Assembly (NCBI GenBank): GCA_017347485.1
Contig: AP021857.1
Span: forward strand, 2,523,390-2,587,389
Length of the DNA: 64,000 nucleotides
Reading direction: 5' to 3'
Source: Candidatus Desulfobacillus denitrificans
Lineage (GTDB): Bacteria; Pseudomonadota; Gammaproteobacteria; Burkholderiales; Rhodocyclaceae
Below, one piece after another: positions 8,408 through 17,628 of this stretch. The position numbers and the translations under genes were made by a program. Numbering within the stretch: the stretch's first letter is position 1; the number at the start of each line of letters is the position of its first letter. The notes under the pieces are model-generated. The model did not search any database, had not been told where the DNA came from, and was given only the letters and a program-made list of their open reading frames with translations.

Positions 8408-9133
8408 TCACAAATCCCCGTGCAGCGCGCCCAGCGCCGCCAGCGCGGCCGGACCCGCCGTTTCCGTGCGCAGGACGCGCGGGCCGAGCGAAAGGTCCGC
8501 GAACCCCGCCAGCCGCGCCGCCGACACCTCCTCGGCGTCCAGCCCGCCTTCCGGCCCGACCAGCAACAGGAAGCGCGTGCCGGCCAGATCGCGCGGCCGA
8601 CGCCCCGCCTGCGGCGAGAGCAGCAGCCTTGCATATTCATTGTCCCGCCCCAATTGCCCGAGCCATTGCCGCAGATCAAGAATCGGCGCGATTTCCGGCA
8701 CGCGGTTGCGCCCGCACTGCTCGCACGCCGATGCCGCCACCTGCCGCCAGTGCGCGAGGCGGCGCGCCGCACGCTCGCCCGAAAGCCGCACCACGCATCG
8801 CGCCGCCGCCAGCGGCTGGAGACGCACAACGCCCAGCTCGACGGCCTTCTGCACGACCCAGTCCATCTTGTCGCCGGCGGGCAGCGCCTGCGCCAGGACG
8901 AGCTCGAGCGGCGACTCGCGCTCGACGTCGCGCCATGCGCCGAGGCGCACGCGCACGGCCCGCCCGGCCTCGGCGAGGCTGCCGGGGTACTCGCCGCCCT
9001 CGCCGTTGAAGAGCGTGACGGCATCGCCGGGGCCGAGGCGCAGCACGCGCAGGGCGTGGTGCGCGGCGCCCGGCGGCAGCTCGGCGAGGCTGTCCGGCGC
9101 CAGCGGCTGCGGGCAGAAGAAGCGCGGAATCAT
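8408..9133 (-). CDS. rsmE: 16S rRNA (uracil1498-N3)-methyltransferase
   Basis: Methylates U1498 of 16S rRNA in the assembled 30S subunit using S-adenosylmethionine. The 241-residue protein has the RsmE pattern: an N-terminal PUA-like domain (AAHHALRVLRLGPGD) and a C-terminal SPOUT knot domain with LLVGPEGGLDAEEV. It probably shares a transcript with the downstream phosphotransferase gene. Its start is divergent from the redoxin gene 41 bp away. Confidence 0.95.
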   Translation of the reverse strand: MIPRFFCPQPLAPDSLAELPPGAAHHALRVLRLGPGDAVTLFNGEGGEYPGSLAEAGRAVRVRLGAWRDVERESPLELVLAQALPAGDKMDWVVQKAVELGVVRLQPLAAARCVVRLSGERAARRLAHWRQVAASACEQCGRNRVPEIAPILDLRQWLGQLGRDNEYARLLLSPQAGRRPRDLAGTRFLLLVGPEGGLDAEEVSAARLAGFADLSLGPRVLRTETAGPAALAALGALHGDL

Positions 9134-9138
9134 CGTGC

Positions 9139-9144
9139 TATTAT
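9139..9144 (+). promoter_or_regulatory. Candidate -10 box for the redoxin gene
   Basis: TATTAT lies between the divergent rsmE and redoxin starts, 31 bp before the redoxin ATG. This spacing would give a short leader. No clear -35 hexamer is seen, since the upstream bases lie in rsmE. Confidence 0.3.
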
Positions 9145-9174
9145 TCCGCAGCCTCCGGATTTTTTCACATTGTC

Positions 9175-9731
<557 letters not shown>

Positions 9732-9735
<4 letters not shown>

Positions 9736-10538
9736 ACTCGCCCTGGTACGAACTCGCTGCGGCAGTCACCCAGGTGGTGCGCGAGGTCGCCGCCCAGGTG
9801 GTGATGCCGCGCTACCTGCAGGTGGTGCGCGAGCACAAGGCCGACGGCACCATCTTCACGGAAGTCGACATCGCCGCCCAGCGCGCGCTGGCCGAGCGGC
9901 TGCAGCGCCTGCGCGAGCGCCCGATGCTGGGCGAGGAAGAAATGGGCGAGGCCGAGCAGCACCGGCTCTGGAACGAAGGTGCCGAGGGGCTGTGGGTGGT
10001 CGACCCCATCGACGGCACCACCAATTTCGTCGCCGGCCTGCCCTTCTTCGCCATCTCGGTGGCTTATTTCGTCGAAGGCCGCGCCGTCGTCGGCGTGGTC
10101 TACAACCCGGCGACGCGCGAGATGTTCTTCGCTTCGCGCGGCGGCGGCGCCATCATGAACGGCCTGCGCCTGCCGCTGCGGGCGCCGGCGGCCAGCCTCG
10201 CCGAGTGCGTCGCCGGCGTCGACTTCAAGCGCATCCCGAAGAAGCTCGGCGACGACCTCGCCACGCGGCCGCCCTACTATTCGCAGCGCAACTTCGGCTG
10301 CAGCACCCTGGAATGGGCCTACGCCGCCGCCGGCCGCCTCGACCTCCTGCTGCACGGCGGGCAGAAGCTGTGGGACTACGCCGCCGGCCGCCTGATCCTG
10401 GAAGAAGCCGGCGGGCGCATGTGCACCCTGAAGAAGGACGACTTCGACGCCGACGACCTGTGGAAGCGCTCGGTCATCGCCGCGGTCGACCCGCAGCTTT
10501 TCGCGGCCTGGCGCGACTGGATCCGCTCGCGGCGCTAG
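9732..10538 (+). CDS. Inositol monophosphatase family phosphatase
   Basis: Mg-dependent sugar-phosphate phosphatase, 268 residues. Visible motifs are EEEMGE (first metal ligand), DPIDGTTNF (metal site and phosphate contact) and a C-terminal WDYAAG, all in family order. The GTG start overlaps the redoxin stop by four bases, so coupling is likely. The natural substrate cannot be told from sequence: candidates are inositol phosphate, fructose-1,6-bisphosphate or histidinol phosphate. Its position beside the Calvin genes makes a sugar bisphosphate worth considering, but that is inference. The last 65 bp overlap the 3' end of cbbR on the opposite strand. Confidence 0.85.
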
Positions 10539-11457
10539 CCGTCGGAACCTCTTTCGGCGGCTCGTCCAGTCCGCCGCTCTCCTTCAGCAGGAACTGGCGG
10601 AAGGCCTCCGCCGCCGGCAGCAGGCGCTTCTCGGCGCGGTGTACCACGAACCAGTGGCGCCTGAGCGGCGTGCCCGTGACGTTCAGGCGGACGATGTGGC
10701 CGGTGGCCAGCTCGAGCACGATGGTGCGCTCCGAGATGAAGGAGATGCCCATGCCGGCCATCACCGCCTGCTTGATGGTCTCGTTGCTGGTCATCTCGAC
10801 GGTGCGCTGCGGCACCACGCCGTTCTCCGCCAGGAAGCGCTCCATCGCCGCCCGCGTGCCGGAACCGGGCTCGCGCAGCAGGAAGCTCTCCCCGGCCAGC
10901 TGCTTCGGTGCGATGCGCTTCGCCTCCGCCAGCGGATGGTCGGGCGCCGCGACGAACACCAGCGGGTTCTCGGCGAAGGGCTCCGAGACCGTCTCCAGCT
11001 CCTGCGGCGGCCGTCCCATGATGGCGAGGTCGATGTCGTTGTCGACCAGCTGCTGCACGATCTCGCCGCGGTTGTGCACGCCGAGGCGCAGCTCGACCTC
11101 CGGGTGCATCTGGCGGAAGGCCGTCAGCAGGCGCGGCGCGAAGTACTTGGCGGTGGACACCACGCCGATGTTCAGGCGCCCGCCGCGCAGCCCCTTCATG
11201 GCCAGCAGCGCCTCCTCGGCCTCGCGCAGCTGCTGGGCGACGACGCGGGCATGGCGCGCCAGCTCCTCGCCGGCCTCGGTGAGGAAGACGCGCTTGCCGA
11301 CCTGCTCGGTGAGCGGCAGCCCCGCCGCCTCCTCCAGGCTGCGCACCTGCATGGAGACCGCCGGCTGGGTCAGGTGCAGCTCGTCGGCGGCGCGCGAGAA
11401 CGACAGGTGGCGCGCCACCGCCTCGAAGATCTTCAGCTGGCGCAGGGTCAGGTGCAT
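10474..11457 (-). CDS. cbbR: LysR-type regulator of CO2 fixation genes
   Basis: CbbR activates cbb operons in response to metabolites of the Calvin cycle. The winged helix-turn-helix lies at the N-terminus (LTLRQLKIFEAVARHLSFSR; LTQPAVSMQVRSLEE), followed by a LysR effector domain (RLNIGVVSTAKYFAPRLL). The start is taken at the ATG of MHLTLRQ because family members begin there; four codons lie upstream in frame. It is divergent from cbbM, the standard arrangement. The C-terminal 25 residues are a basic Ser/Ala/Arg tail, partly encoded by the overlap with the neighbouring phosphatase gene, and look like a non-conserved extension. Confidence 0.95.
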   Translation of the reverse strand: MHLTLRQLKIFEAVARHLSFSRAADELHLTQPAVSMQVRSLEEAAGLPLTEQVGKRVFLTEAGEELARHARVVAQQLREAEEALLAMKGLRGGRLNIGVVSTAKYFAPRLLTAFRQMHPEVELRLGVHNRGEIVQQLVDNDIDLAIMGRPPQELETVSEPFAENPLVFVAAPDHPLAEAKRIAPKQLAGESFLLREPGSGTRAAMERFLAENGVVPQRTVEMTSNETIKQAVMAGMGISFISERTIVLELATGHIVRLNVTGTPLRRHWFVVHRAEKRLLPAAEAFRQFLLKESGGLDEPPKEVPTASAASGSSRARPRKAAGRPRR

Positions 11458-11469
11458 GGGCGGCCTCAT

Positions 11470-11539
11470 TCCATAAGCAATAGCGCAAGATTACCATAAT
11501 AAACATTTAGTTCACCTTATGGATAATCGGGCATACAGT
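11470..11539 (+). promoter_or_regulatory. cbbM promoter with candidate CbbR operator
   Basis: A sigma70-like promoter reads TTCACC (11511-11516), 17 bp, TACAGT (11534-11539). The operator candidate is CATAA (11495-11499) and TTATG (11517-11521), an inverted repeat with a 17-bp spacer. A second CCATAAG lies further up at 11471-11477, giving a longer inverted repeat TCCATAAG/CTTATGGA. The region spans roughly -76 to -23, where LysR activators usually bind. The same CATAA-N17-TTATG and TACAGT occur in the same register before cbbP. Confidence 0.6.
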
Positions 11540-11578
11540 GCGCCCCATACCAACGCGACCGCAACCGAAGGAGAGCAC

Positions 11579-12958
11579 ATGGACCAGTCGAACCGCTACG
11601 CCGACCTGAGCCTCAGGGAAGAAGACCTCGTCAAGGGCGGCAGGCACATTCTCTGCGCCTACAGGATGAAGCCGAAGGCCGGCTACGGCTACCTGTCGGC
11701 CGCCGCCCACTTCGCCGCCGAGTCGTCGACCGGCACCAACGTCGAAGTCAGCACCACCGACGAGTTCACCAAGGGCGTCGACGCGCTGGTCTATCACATC
11801 GACGAGGCGGCCGAGGACATGCGCATCGCCTACCCGATCGACCTGTTCGACCGCAACGTCATCGACGGCCGCATGATGATCGTCTCCTTCCTGACGCTGA
11901 CCATCGGCAACAACCAGGGCATGGGCGACATCGAGTACGCCAAGATGGTCGACTTCTACATGCCCGAGCGCGCCATCCAGCTCTTCGACGGCCCGGCCAA
12001 GGACATCTCCGACCTGTGGCGCATCCTCGGCCGCCCGGTCAGGGACGGCGGCTACATCGCCGGCACCATCATCAAGCCCAAGCTCGGCCTGCGCCCGGAG
12101 CCCTTCGCCAAGGCCGCCTACCAGTTCTGGCTCGGCGGCGACTTCATCAAGAACGACGAGCCGCAGGGCAACCAGGTCTTCGCGCCGATGAAGCAGACCA
12201 TCCCGCTGGTCTACGACGCGATGAAGCGCGCCATGGACGAGACCGGCCAGGCGAAGATATTCTCCGCCAACATCACCGCCGACGACCACTACGAGATGCT
12301 CGCCCGCGGCGAGTACATCCTCGAGGCCTTCGGCCCCGACGCCGACAAGGTGGCCTTCCTGGTCGACGGCTATGTCGGCGGCCCCGGCATGGTCACCACC
12401 GCCCGCCGCCGCTTCCCGAACCAGTACCTGCACTACCACCGCGCCGGCCACGGCGCCGTTACCTCGCCGCAGTCGAAGCGCGGCTACACCGCCTACGTGC
12501 TGGCCAAGATGAGCCGCCTGCAGGGCGCCTCGGGCATCCACGTCGGCACCATGGGCTACGGCAAGATGGAAGGCGAGAAGGACGACCGCGCCATCGCCTA
12601 CATCATCGAGCGCGACGAGTACCAGGGCCCGACCTACAACCAGAAGTGGTACGGCATGAAGCCGACCACGCCGATCATCTCCGGCGGCATGAACGCGCTG
12701 CGCCTGCCCGGCTTCTTCGAGAACCTCGGCCACGGCAACGTCATCAACACCGCCGGCGGCGGCTCCTACGGCCACATCGACTCCCCGGCCGCCGGCGCCC
12801 TCTCGCTGCGCCAGGCCTACGACTGCTGGAAGGCCAAGGCCGACCCGATCGAGTGGGCGAAGAGCCACAAGGAATTCGCCCGCGCCTTCGAGTCCTTCCC
12901 GCAGGACGCCGACACGCTCTACCCGGGATGGCGCGACAAGCTCAAAGGTCACAAGTAA
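11579..12958 (+). CDS. cbbM: Ribulose-1,5-bisphosphate carboxylase/oxygenase, form II large subunit
   Basis: Fixes CO2 onto ribulose-1,5-bisphosphate. The 459-residue protein is full length for form II RuBisCO and needs no small subunit. Catalytic residues fall at the same numbers as in Rhodospirillum rubrum: Lys166 (TIIKPK), carbamylated Lys191 with Asp193 and Glu194 ([13 protein letters not shown]), His287 (YHRAG) and loop-6 Lys329 (GYGKMEG). The ATG at 11579 follows AAGGAGAG; an in-frame ATG 60 bp upstream lies within the promoter and is rejected. It heads the cbbM-cbbQ-cbbO unit. Form II enzymes have low CO2/O2 specificity, suggesting growth at low oxygen or high CO2. Confidence 0.98.
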   Translation: MDQSNRYADLSLREEDLVKGGRHILCAYRMKPKAGYGYLSAAAHFAAESSTGTNVEVSTTDEFTKGVDALVYHIDEAAEDMRIAYPIDLFDRNVIDGRMMIVSFLTLTIGNNQGMGDIEYAKMVDFYMPERAIQLFDGPAKDISDLWRILGRPVRDGGYIAGTIIKPKLGLRPEPFAKAAYQFWLGGDFIKNDEPQGNQVFAPMKQTIPLVYDAMKRAMDETGQAKIFSANITADDHYEMLARGEYILEAFGPDADKVAFLVDGYVGGPGMVTTARRRFPNQYLHYHRAGHGAVTSPQSKRGYTAYVLAKMSRLQGASGIHVGTMGYGKMEGEKDDRAIAYIIERDEYQGPTYNQKWYGMKPTTPIISGGMNALRLPGFFENLGHGNVINTAGGGSYGHIDSPAAGALSLRQAYDCWKAKADPIEWAKSHKEFARAFESFPQDADTLYPGWRDKLKGHK

Positions 12959-12985
12959 TCCGTTTACCAGTCGGATTACCGGTTC

Positions 12986-13016
12986 GCCCCTGACCCGCAA
13001 GGGCAGGGGCATTTTT
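12986..13016 (+). terminator. Terminator or attenuator between cbbM and cbbQ
   Basis: Arms GCCCCTG (12986-12992) and CAGGGGC (13004-13010) are followed by ATTTTTA. It ends 16 bp before cbbQ, whose ribosome site comes right after, so partial read-through is likely. This would give much RuBisCO mRNA and less activase mRNA. Confidence 0.75.
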
Positions 13017-13032
13017 ACTTCTGGAGGACGCC

Positions 13033-13842
13033 ATGAGCACTGCGAACATCGAGCAGTACCGCATCGCCAAGGAACCCTTCTACCAGCCGCAGGGCGACGA
13101 GGTGGCGCTGTACGAGGCCGCCTACGCCGCGCGCCTGCCGGTGATGCTGAAGGGCCCCACCGGCTGCGGCAAGAGCCGCTTCGTCGAGCACATGGCATGG
13201 AAGCTCGGGCGGCCCCTGATCACCGTCGCCTGCAACGAGGACATGACCGCCTCGGACCTGGTCGGCCGCTACCTGCTCGACCGCGACGGCACGCGCTGGC
13301 TGGACGGGCCGCTCACCGTCGCCGCGCGGATCGGCGCCATCTGCTATCTCGACGAGATCGTCGAGGCGCGCCAGGACACCACCGTGGTGATCCACCCGCT
13401 GACCGATCACCGCCGCACGCTGCCGCTCGACAAGAAGGGCGAGGTGGTCGCCGCCCACCCGGACTTCCAGCTGGTGATCTCCTACAACCCCGGCTACCAG
13501 TCGCTGATGAAGGATCTCAAGCAGTCGACCAAGCAGCGCTTCGCCGCCTTCGATTTCGACTACCCCGAGGCGGGACTGGAGGCGCAGATCGTCGCGCGCG
13601 AGACCGGCATCGACGCGGAGACCGCCGGCCGCCTGGTGCAGCTCGCCCGGACGGCGCGCAACCTGAAGGGCCACGGCCTCGCCGAGGGCGTGTCGACGCG
13701 CCTCGTCGTCTACGCCGCCCAGCTCATCCGCCGCGGCGTCGCCCCGCGCGCCGCCTGCCGCACGGCGATGGCGCGGCCGATCACCGACGACGCCGACATC
13801 CGCGCCACGCTCGACCACGCGGTCGACGCGATCTTCGCGTAA
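13033..13842 (+). CDS. cbbQ: RuBisCO activase AAA+ subunit CbbQ
   Basis: A MoxR-group AAA+ ATPase that, with CbbO, strips inhibitory sugar phosphates from RuBisCO. The 269-residue protein has Walker A GPTGCGKS (41-48), a Walker B ending in CYLDE and the sensor segment VISYNPGYQ. The C-terminal CbbQ/NirQ/NorQ domain follows. NorQ and NirQ are close relatives, but position between cbbM and cbbO settles the assignment. GGAGGA precedes the ATG. Its stop codon is part of a 27-nt sequence repeated at another gene end (59548-59574). Confidence 0.95.
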   Translation: MSTANIEQYRIAKEPFYQPQGDEVALYEAAYAARLPVMLKGPTGCGKSRFVEHMAWKLGRPLITVACNEDMTASDLVGRYLLDRDGTRWLDGPLTVAARIGAICYLDEIVEARQDTTVVIHPLTDHRRTLPLDKKGEVVAAHPDFQLVISYNPGYQSLMKDLKQSTKQRFAAFDFDYPEAGLEAQIVARETGIDAETAGRLVQLARTARNLKGHGLAEGVSTRLVVYAAQLIRRGVAPRAACRTAMARPITDDADIRATLDHAVDAIFA

Positions 13843-13866
13843 AAGTCAGTCACCGCAGGACGGCGA
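13840..13866 (-). repeat. 27-nt stop-codon repeat, copy 1
   Basis: Begins with the cbbQ stop TAA and continues AAGTCAGTC, then CCGCAGGACGGCGA after one variable base. The copy at 59548-59574 differs at one base and also starts with the stop codon of its gene. It contains the recurrent GACTGACTTTT core on the minus strand. Confidence 0.8.
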
Positions 13867-13903
13867 ACAGGATGAAATCCCCAGTTATCTTTCGGTTGGT
13901 GCG

Positions 13904-14011
13904 CGATCGGGCAGGTGGGGCGCCCTGCTCCGCTCATGTCCCCCGGCACCGGCCTTCGGCCGCCGCCTCCGCCTTTACTTCGCTCCGCAGGGCGCCCCAC
14001 CTGTCCGATCG
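13904..14011 (+). repeat. Stem-loop element, copy 1 (cbbQ-cbbO gap)
   Basis: Arms of 25 bp at 13904-13928 and 13987-14011 pair fully except for one G-T pair. The 58-nt loop (13929-13986) contains CGCTCATGTCC, a GGCC-TTC-GGCC mini-hairpin and CCTTTACTTCGC. Copy 2 carries the same loop sequences on the opposite strand but a different stem. Together with copy 2 it fills the gene-free region 13843-14229. No good open frame is seen. Confidence 0.85.
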
Positions 14012-14057
14012 GGAGACGCCGTGGGTTTTGGGCCGCCGTATGGCACCCACGTCTCCA
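14012..14057 (+). repeat. Central hairpin between the two stem-loop copies
   Basis: GGAGAC and GTGGG near 14012-14026 pair with CCCAC and GTCTCC near 14046-14057, with a small bulge. Thus the whole stretch 13904-14159 is a nested palindrome of three hairpins. Confidence 0.5.
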
Positions 14058-14159
14058 GCCAAGGGTGGCGGGCGGCCAACGCTGCGAAGTAAAGGGGGAG
14101 GGCCGGGCGCAGCCCGGCCCGGAGGACATGAGCGGCGTTGGTCGCCCGCCACCCTTGGC
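14058..14159 (-). repeat. Stem-loop element, copy 2, inverted
   Basis: Arms of 25 bp at 14058-14082 and 14135-14159 pair except for one G-T pair. Read on the minus strand, the 52-nt loop gives CGCTCATGTCC, CCGG, a CGG/CCG mini-hairpin, CCTCC and CCTTTACTTCGC, matching copy 1. The stem sequence is unrelated to that of copy 1, so pairing is kept while sequence changes. Confidence 0.85.
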
Positions 14160-14229
14160 ACGTGCAGATTCCAAGTGAGCCGGGGGCTCATCAGTCGCGT
14201 GAGGCGCGTAGCGCAGTGGAGCAACTGAT

Positions 14230-16509
14230 ATGAGCAAGCCAGTCGATGCCCGCAAGCGTGAAATGCATCATCCGCAGGTGCAGGCCTGGTGGCGCGAGAT
14301 GGACTGCGGCTTCACGCCGGTGGCCGACGTCTTCGAGGAATGCCTCTACGAGGCGCTGACCGCCTTCTCGAAACGGGAGATGGACGACTACGTGGCGACG
14401 GCGAAATATTTAAGCCGCCTCGGCCGCGGGCCGGAGCCGGTGCTGGCCTTCCTCGAGGCCTGGCCTTCGGCGGCGGCGGCCGTCGGCACGGCGGCCCTGG
14501 AAGACGTGATGGCCACGGCGCGCGCCCTGCAGGCCTCGCCCAACGGCCACGCCATCGCGCCCCTGCTGCAGACGCTGGCGCCGGTGGCGCGCCGCCTCGC
14601 CTCGCGCGAGCAGCTCGCCTTTTACCTGGACATCGCGCGCGAGCTGATGGCGCGCACCACCGGCTCCATCCACGGCCGCCACGCCACGATCGCCAGCCCG
14701 GGCCTGCCGGTCTTCTTCCGCCAAGCGCCGCAGCTCGTCGAGCAGCTGCCGATGGCCGGGCTGAAGAACTGGGTCGACTACGGCATCCGCCACTACGGCG
14801 ACCATCCGCAGCAGCAGGAGGACTATTTCAAGCTGGCGCTCGCCGACAGCCGCGCCGTGCTGCAGCGCGAGCGCCACGGCACGCTGTTCGCCGACGCCGA
14901 GCGCCGCCTCGACCTGTATCTGCGCGCGCTGTGGCGCGACCCGCAGCCGCTGATTCCCTACTCCAACGCCTACCACGCGCTGCGCCGGATCGTGCCCTAC
15001 TACGACGGGCTCGGCATGCGCCTGCCCGACGTCTACGACGCGCGCGCCGGCGTCAGCGGCCTCGACCGCTACCGCGCGACGCTGGCGCACATGGTCGGCC
15101 ATCGGCGCTGGTCGTCGCCGCAGATCGCCGACAACTGGAGCCCCTTCCAGCGCCTCGCCGTGGAGTTCCTCGAGGACGCGCGCATCGACTGCCTGCTGAT
15201 GCGCGAATATCCTGGCCTCGCTCCGGTTTTGCTCGCCCTGCATCCGCGGCCGGTCGAGGGCGCCTGCGACCCGGAGACCGCGTCCTGCCTGCGCCACCGC
15301 CTGGCCATGCTCTCGCGCGCCTGCCTCGACGCGAACCACGGCTACGCCGACGCCATCCTGAATGAAACCGTCGCCGCCTTCCATGCGGCGCTCGCCGAGG
15401 GCCCTTCCAGCACGGCGCAGATGGCGCAACTCGCACTCGCCTGGGTGGCGCGCACGCGGCGCCCGAGCGACCAGCTGCCGCGCATCCACTTCGACGACAC
15501 GGTGGTCGACTACCGCGACGACAACCGCCAGCTGTGGGCCTTCATCGAGGAGGGCGACGAGGAGGAGGCCTTCGACACGCGCAAGGAGACGCGCGAAGCG
15601 GAGGCGCCGCAGGGCCTGCCGCCGCGCCACTATCCCGAGTGGGACCAGGTCAGCGAGTCCTACCGCCCGGACTGGGTCAGCCTCTACGAAGCGCTGCACC
15701 CGGCCGGCGAGGCGGCGAAGATCGACCGCCTGCTGGACAAGCACGCCGCGCTGGCCCGTCGCCTGATGCGCCTGCTCGACCTCATCAAGCCGCAGAACAA
15801 GCAGCGCATCCGCTACCAGGAGGACGGCTCCGAGCTCGACCTCGACGTCGCCATCCGCTCGCTGATCGACTTCAGGAGCGGCGTCACGCCCGACCCGCGC
15901 ATCAACATGAGCCACCGCAGCAGCGGCCGCAGCATCGCCGTGCTGCTGTTGCTCGACCTGTCGGAATCGCTCAACCAGAAGGTCGCCGGCGGCGAGCAGA
16001 CGGTGCTGGAGCTGTCGCAGGAGGCGGTGTCGCTGCTGGCCCTGGCCATCGAGGGACTGCGCGACCCCTTCGCCATCGCCGGCTTCCATTCCAACACCCG
16101 CCACGAGGTGCGCTACCTGCACATCAAGGGCTTCTCCGAGCGCTGGGACGACACGGTGAAGGGGCGGCTCGCCGCCGCCGGCGCCGGCTGGTCGACGCGC
16201 ATGGGCGCGGCGCTGCGCCACGCCGGGGCGGCCTTGGCCCAGCGCCAGGCCGACAAGCGGCTGCTGCTGCTGCTCACCGACGGCGAGCCGGCCGACATCG
16301 ACGTGCGCGACCCCGGCCACCTGCATGCCGACGCCAGGAAGGCCGTCGGCGAGCTGGCCGCCCAGGGCGTCGACACCTTCTGCCTCAGCCTCGACCCGAA
16401 GGCCGACGACTACGTGCAGGGGATTTTCGGCAAGCGCCACCTGGTGCTGGACCGGGTGGAGCAGCTGCCGGAAAAGCTGCCGCTGCTGTACATGGCGCTC
16501 ACCAAGTAA
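14230..16509 (+). CDS. cbbO: RuBisCO activase adaptor CbbO (von Willebrand A domain)
   Basis: CbbO links the CbbQ hexamer to inhibited RuBisCO. The 759-residue protein has the usual long N-terminal helical region and a C-terminal VWA domain from about 565 on. The metal-ion-dependent adhesion site is present: DLSES near 576-580 and a later LLLTDGEPAD. The acidic stretch EEGDEEEAFDTR precedes the VWA domain, as in other CbbO/NorD-type proteins. It lies 387 bp after cbbQ, with the stem-loop pair in between, which is unusual because the two proteins work as one complex. A GGAG lies about ten bases before the ATG. Confidence 0.93.
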   Translation: MSKPVDARKREMHHPQVQAWWREMDCGFTPVADVFEECLYEALTAFSKREMDDYVATAKYLSRLGRGPEPVLAFLEAWPSAAAAVGTAALEDVMATARALQASPNGHAIAPLLQTLAPVARRLASREQLAFYLDIARELMARTTGSIHGRHATIASPGLPVFFRQAPQLVEQLPMAGLKNWVDYGIRHYGDHPQQQEDYFKLALADSRAVLQRERHGTLFADAERRLDLYLRALWRDPQPLIPYSNAYHALRRIVPYYDGLGMRLPDVYDARAGVSGLDRYRATLAHMVGHRRWSSPQIADNWSPFQRLAVEFLEDARIDCLLMREYPGLAPVLLALHPRPVEGACDPETASCLRHRLAMLSRACLDANHGYADAILNETVAAFHAALAEGPSSTAQMAQLALAWVARTRRPSDQLPRIHFDDTVVDYRDDNRQLWAFIEEGDEEEAFDTRKETREAEAPQGLPPRHYPEWDQVSESYRPDWVSLYEALHPAGEAAKIDRLLDKHAALARRLMRLLDLIKPQNKQRIRYQEDGSELDLDVAIRSLIDFRSGVTPDPRINMSHRSSGRSIAVLLLLDLSESLNQKVAGGEQTVLELSQEAVSLLALAIEGLRDPFAIAGFHSNTRHEVRYLHIKGFSERWDDTVKGRLAAAGAGWSTRMGAALRHAGAALAQRQADKRLLLLLTDGEPADIDVRDPGHLHADARKAVGELAAQGVDTFCLSLDPKADDYVQGIFGKRHLVLDRVEQLPEKLPLLYMALTK

Positions 16510-16532
16510 GTATCAGAGTTCTCTTATTCGTT

Positions 16533-16578
16533 CCATAACAAATTTTGAATGGAACTTATGCATCGCCCCGATTACAGT
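16533..16578 (+). promoter_or_regulatory. cbbP promoter matching the cbbM promoter
   Basis: CATAA (16534-16538), TTATG (16556-16560) and TACAGT (16573-16578) have exactly the spacing seen before cbbM: CCATAA begins 40 bp upstream of TACAGT in both. The -35 position reads TGGAAC. A further inverted repeat GTTCCAT/ATGGAAC (16530-16536, 16549-16555) overlaps the site. This suggests shared control of cbbM and cbbP. Confidence 0.6.
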
Positions 16579-16664
16579 CCCGCTATCGTCGGCCGCTTCG
16601 CCTCGACACCTGCACAGATGCCCGCGGCCGCCCAAGAATTCAAACACTCAGCAAGGGGTTAGCC

Positions 16665-17540
16665 ATGTCCGCCAAGCATCCCGTCATCGCCATCACCGGC
16701 TCGTCCGGCGCCGGCACCTCCACGGTGAAGCGGTCGTTCGAGCACATCTTCCGCCGCGAGAGCATCCTCTCCGCCGTCATCGAGGGCGACAGCTTCCACA
16801 AGTACGATCGCGAGGAGATGAAGAAGGCCATCCAGGCCTCCGAGAAGGCCGGCGTCTGCGAGCACATCAGCCACTTCGGCCCGGAAGCCAACCTGTTCGA
16901 GGACCTGGAAGCGCTGTTCAAGGCCTACGGCGAGACCGGTACCGGCAGGCGCCGCTATTACCTGCACAACGAGCAGGAAGCCGAGCCGTGGCAGCAGAAG
17001 CCGGGCACCTTCACGCCCTGGGAAGACCTGCCCCTGGGCACCGACTGCCTGTTCTACGAGGGCCTGCACGGCGGCGTCAAGACCGACACGGTGGATGTCG
17101 CCCGCCAGACCGACCTGCTGGTCGGCGTCGTGCCGACGGTGAACCTCGAGTGGATCCAGAAGATCCACCGCGACACCAGCACGCGCGGCTACTCGGTCGA
17201 GGCGGTGACGCAGACCATCCTGCGCCGCATGTACGACTATGTGCACTACATCACGCCGCAGTTCTCGCGCACCCACATCAACTTCCAGCGCGTGCCGGTG
17301 GTGGACACCTCCAACCCCTTCGTCGCCCGCGACATCCCGACCCTCGACGAATCCTTCGTGGTGATCCGCTACCGCGATCCGCACGGCGTGGACTTCCCCT
17401 ACCTGCTGACGATGATCCACGATTCCTTCATGTCGCGGCCGAACTGCATCGTCGTGCCCGGCGGCAAGATGGAGCTGGCCATGCAGCTGGTCCTCACCCC
17501 GCTGATCCTGCAGCTCATGGAGAAGCGCAAGAAGGCCTGA
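16665..17540 (+). CDS. cbbP: Phosphoribulokinase
   Basis: ATP-dependent phosphorylation of ribulose-5-phosphate to the RuBisCO substrate. The 291-residue length fits the bacterial octameric class. The P-loop GSSGAGTSTV is at 10-19, and the motif EGDSFHKYDREEM with the following HISHFGPEANLFEDLE is typical. The ATG at 16665 follows AAGGGG; the upstream frame back to 16545 crosses the promoter and is excluded. With its own promoter it probably starts a cbbP-tkt-gap-pgk-pyk-fba unit. Confidence 0.97.
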   Translation: MSAKHPVIAITGSSGAGTSTVKRSFEHIFRRESILSAVIEGDSFHKYDREEMKKAIQASEKAGVCEHISHFGPEANLFEDLEALFKAYGETGTGRRRYYLHNEQEAEPWQQKPGTFTPWEDLPLGTDCLFYEGLHGGVKTDTVDVARQTDLLVGVVPTVNLEWIQKIHRDTSTRGYSVEAVTQTILRRMYDYVHYITPQFSRTHINFQRVPVVDTSNPFVARDIPTLDESFVVIRYRDPHGVDFPYLLTMIHDSFMSRPNCIVVPGGKMELAMQLVLTPLILQLMEKRKKA

Positions 17541-17628
17541 GGCCATCCGCCGAACTACCAAAATCACCCCGTTTGGAAGATAATTTGCGGTCTTCCGGCG
17601 GGCATCGCAAAATTTCAAGGGGAAACTG

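Noticed and set aside
13033..13842. CbbQ as NorQ/NirQ of nitric oxide reductase
   Set aside because: The families are close, but the gene lies between cbbM and cbbO with no nor or nir gene nearby.
13904..14159. Retron-type ncRNA (msr-msd) in the stem-loop region
   Set aside because: No reverse transcriptase is present anywhere in the window, and the two copies are independent hairpins rather than one nested msr-msd.
13915..14178. Small Pro/Gly/Arg-rich frames within the cbbQ-cbbO gap
   Set aside because: They read through palindromic repeat DNA on both strands and have no ribosome site; not genes.
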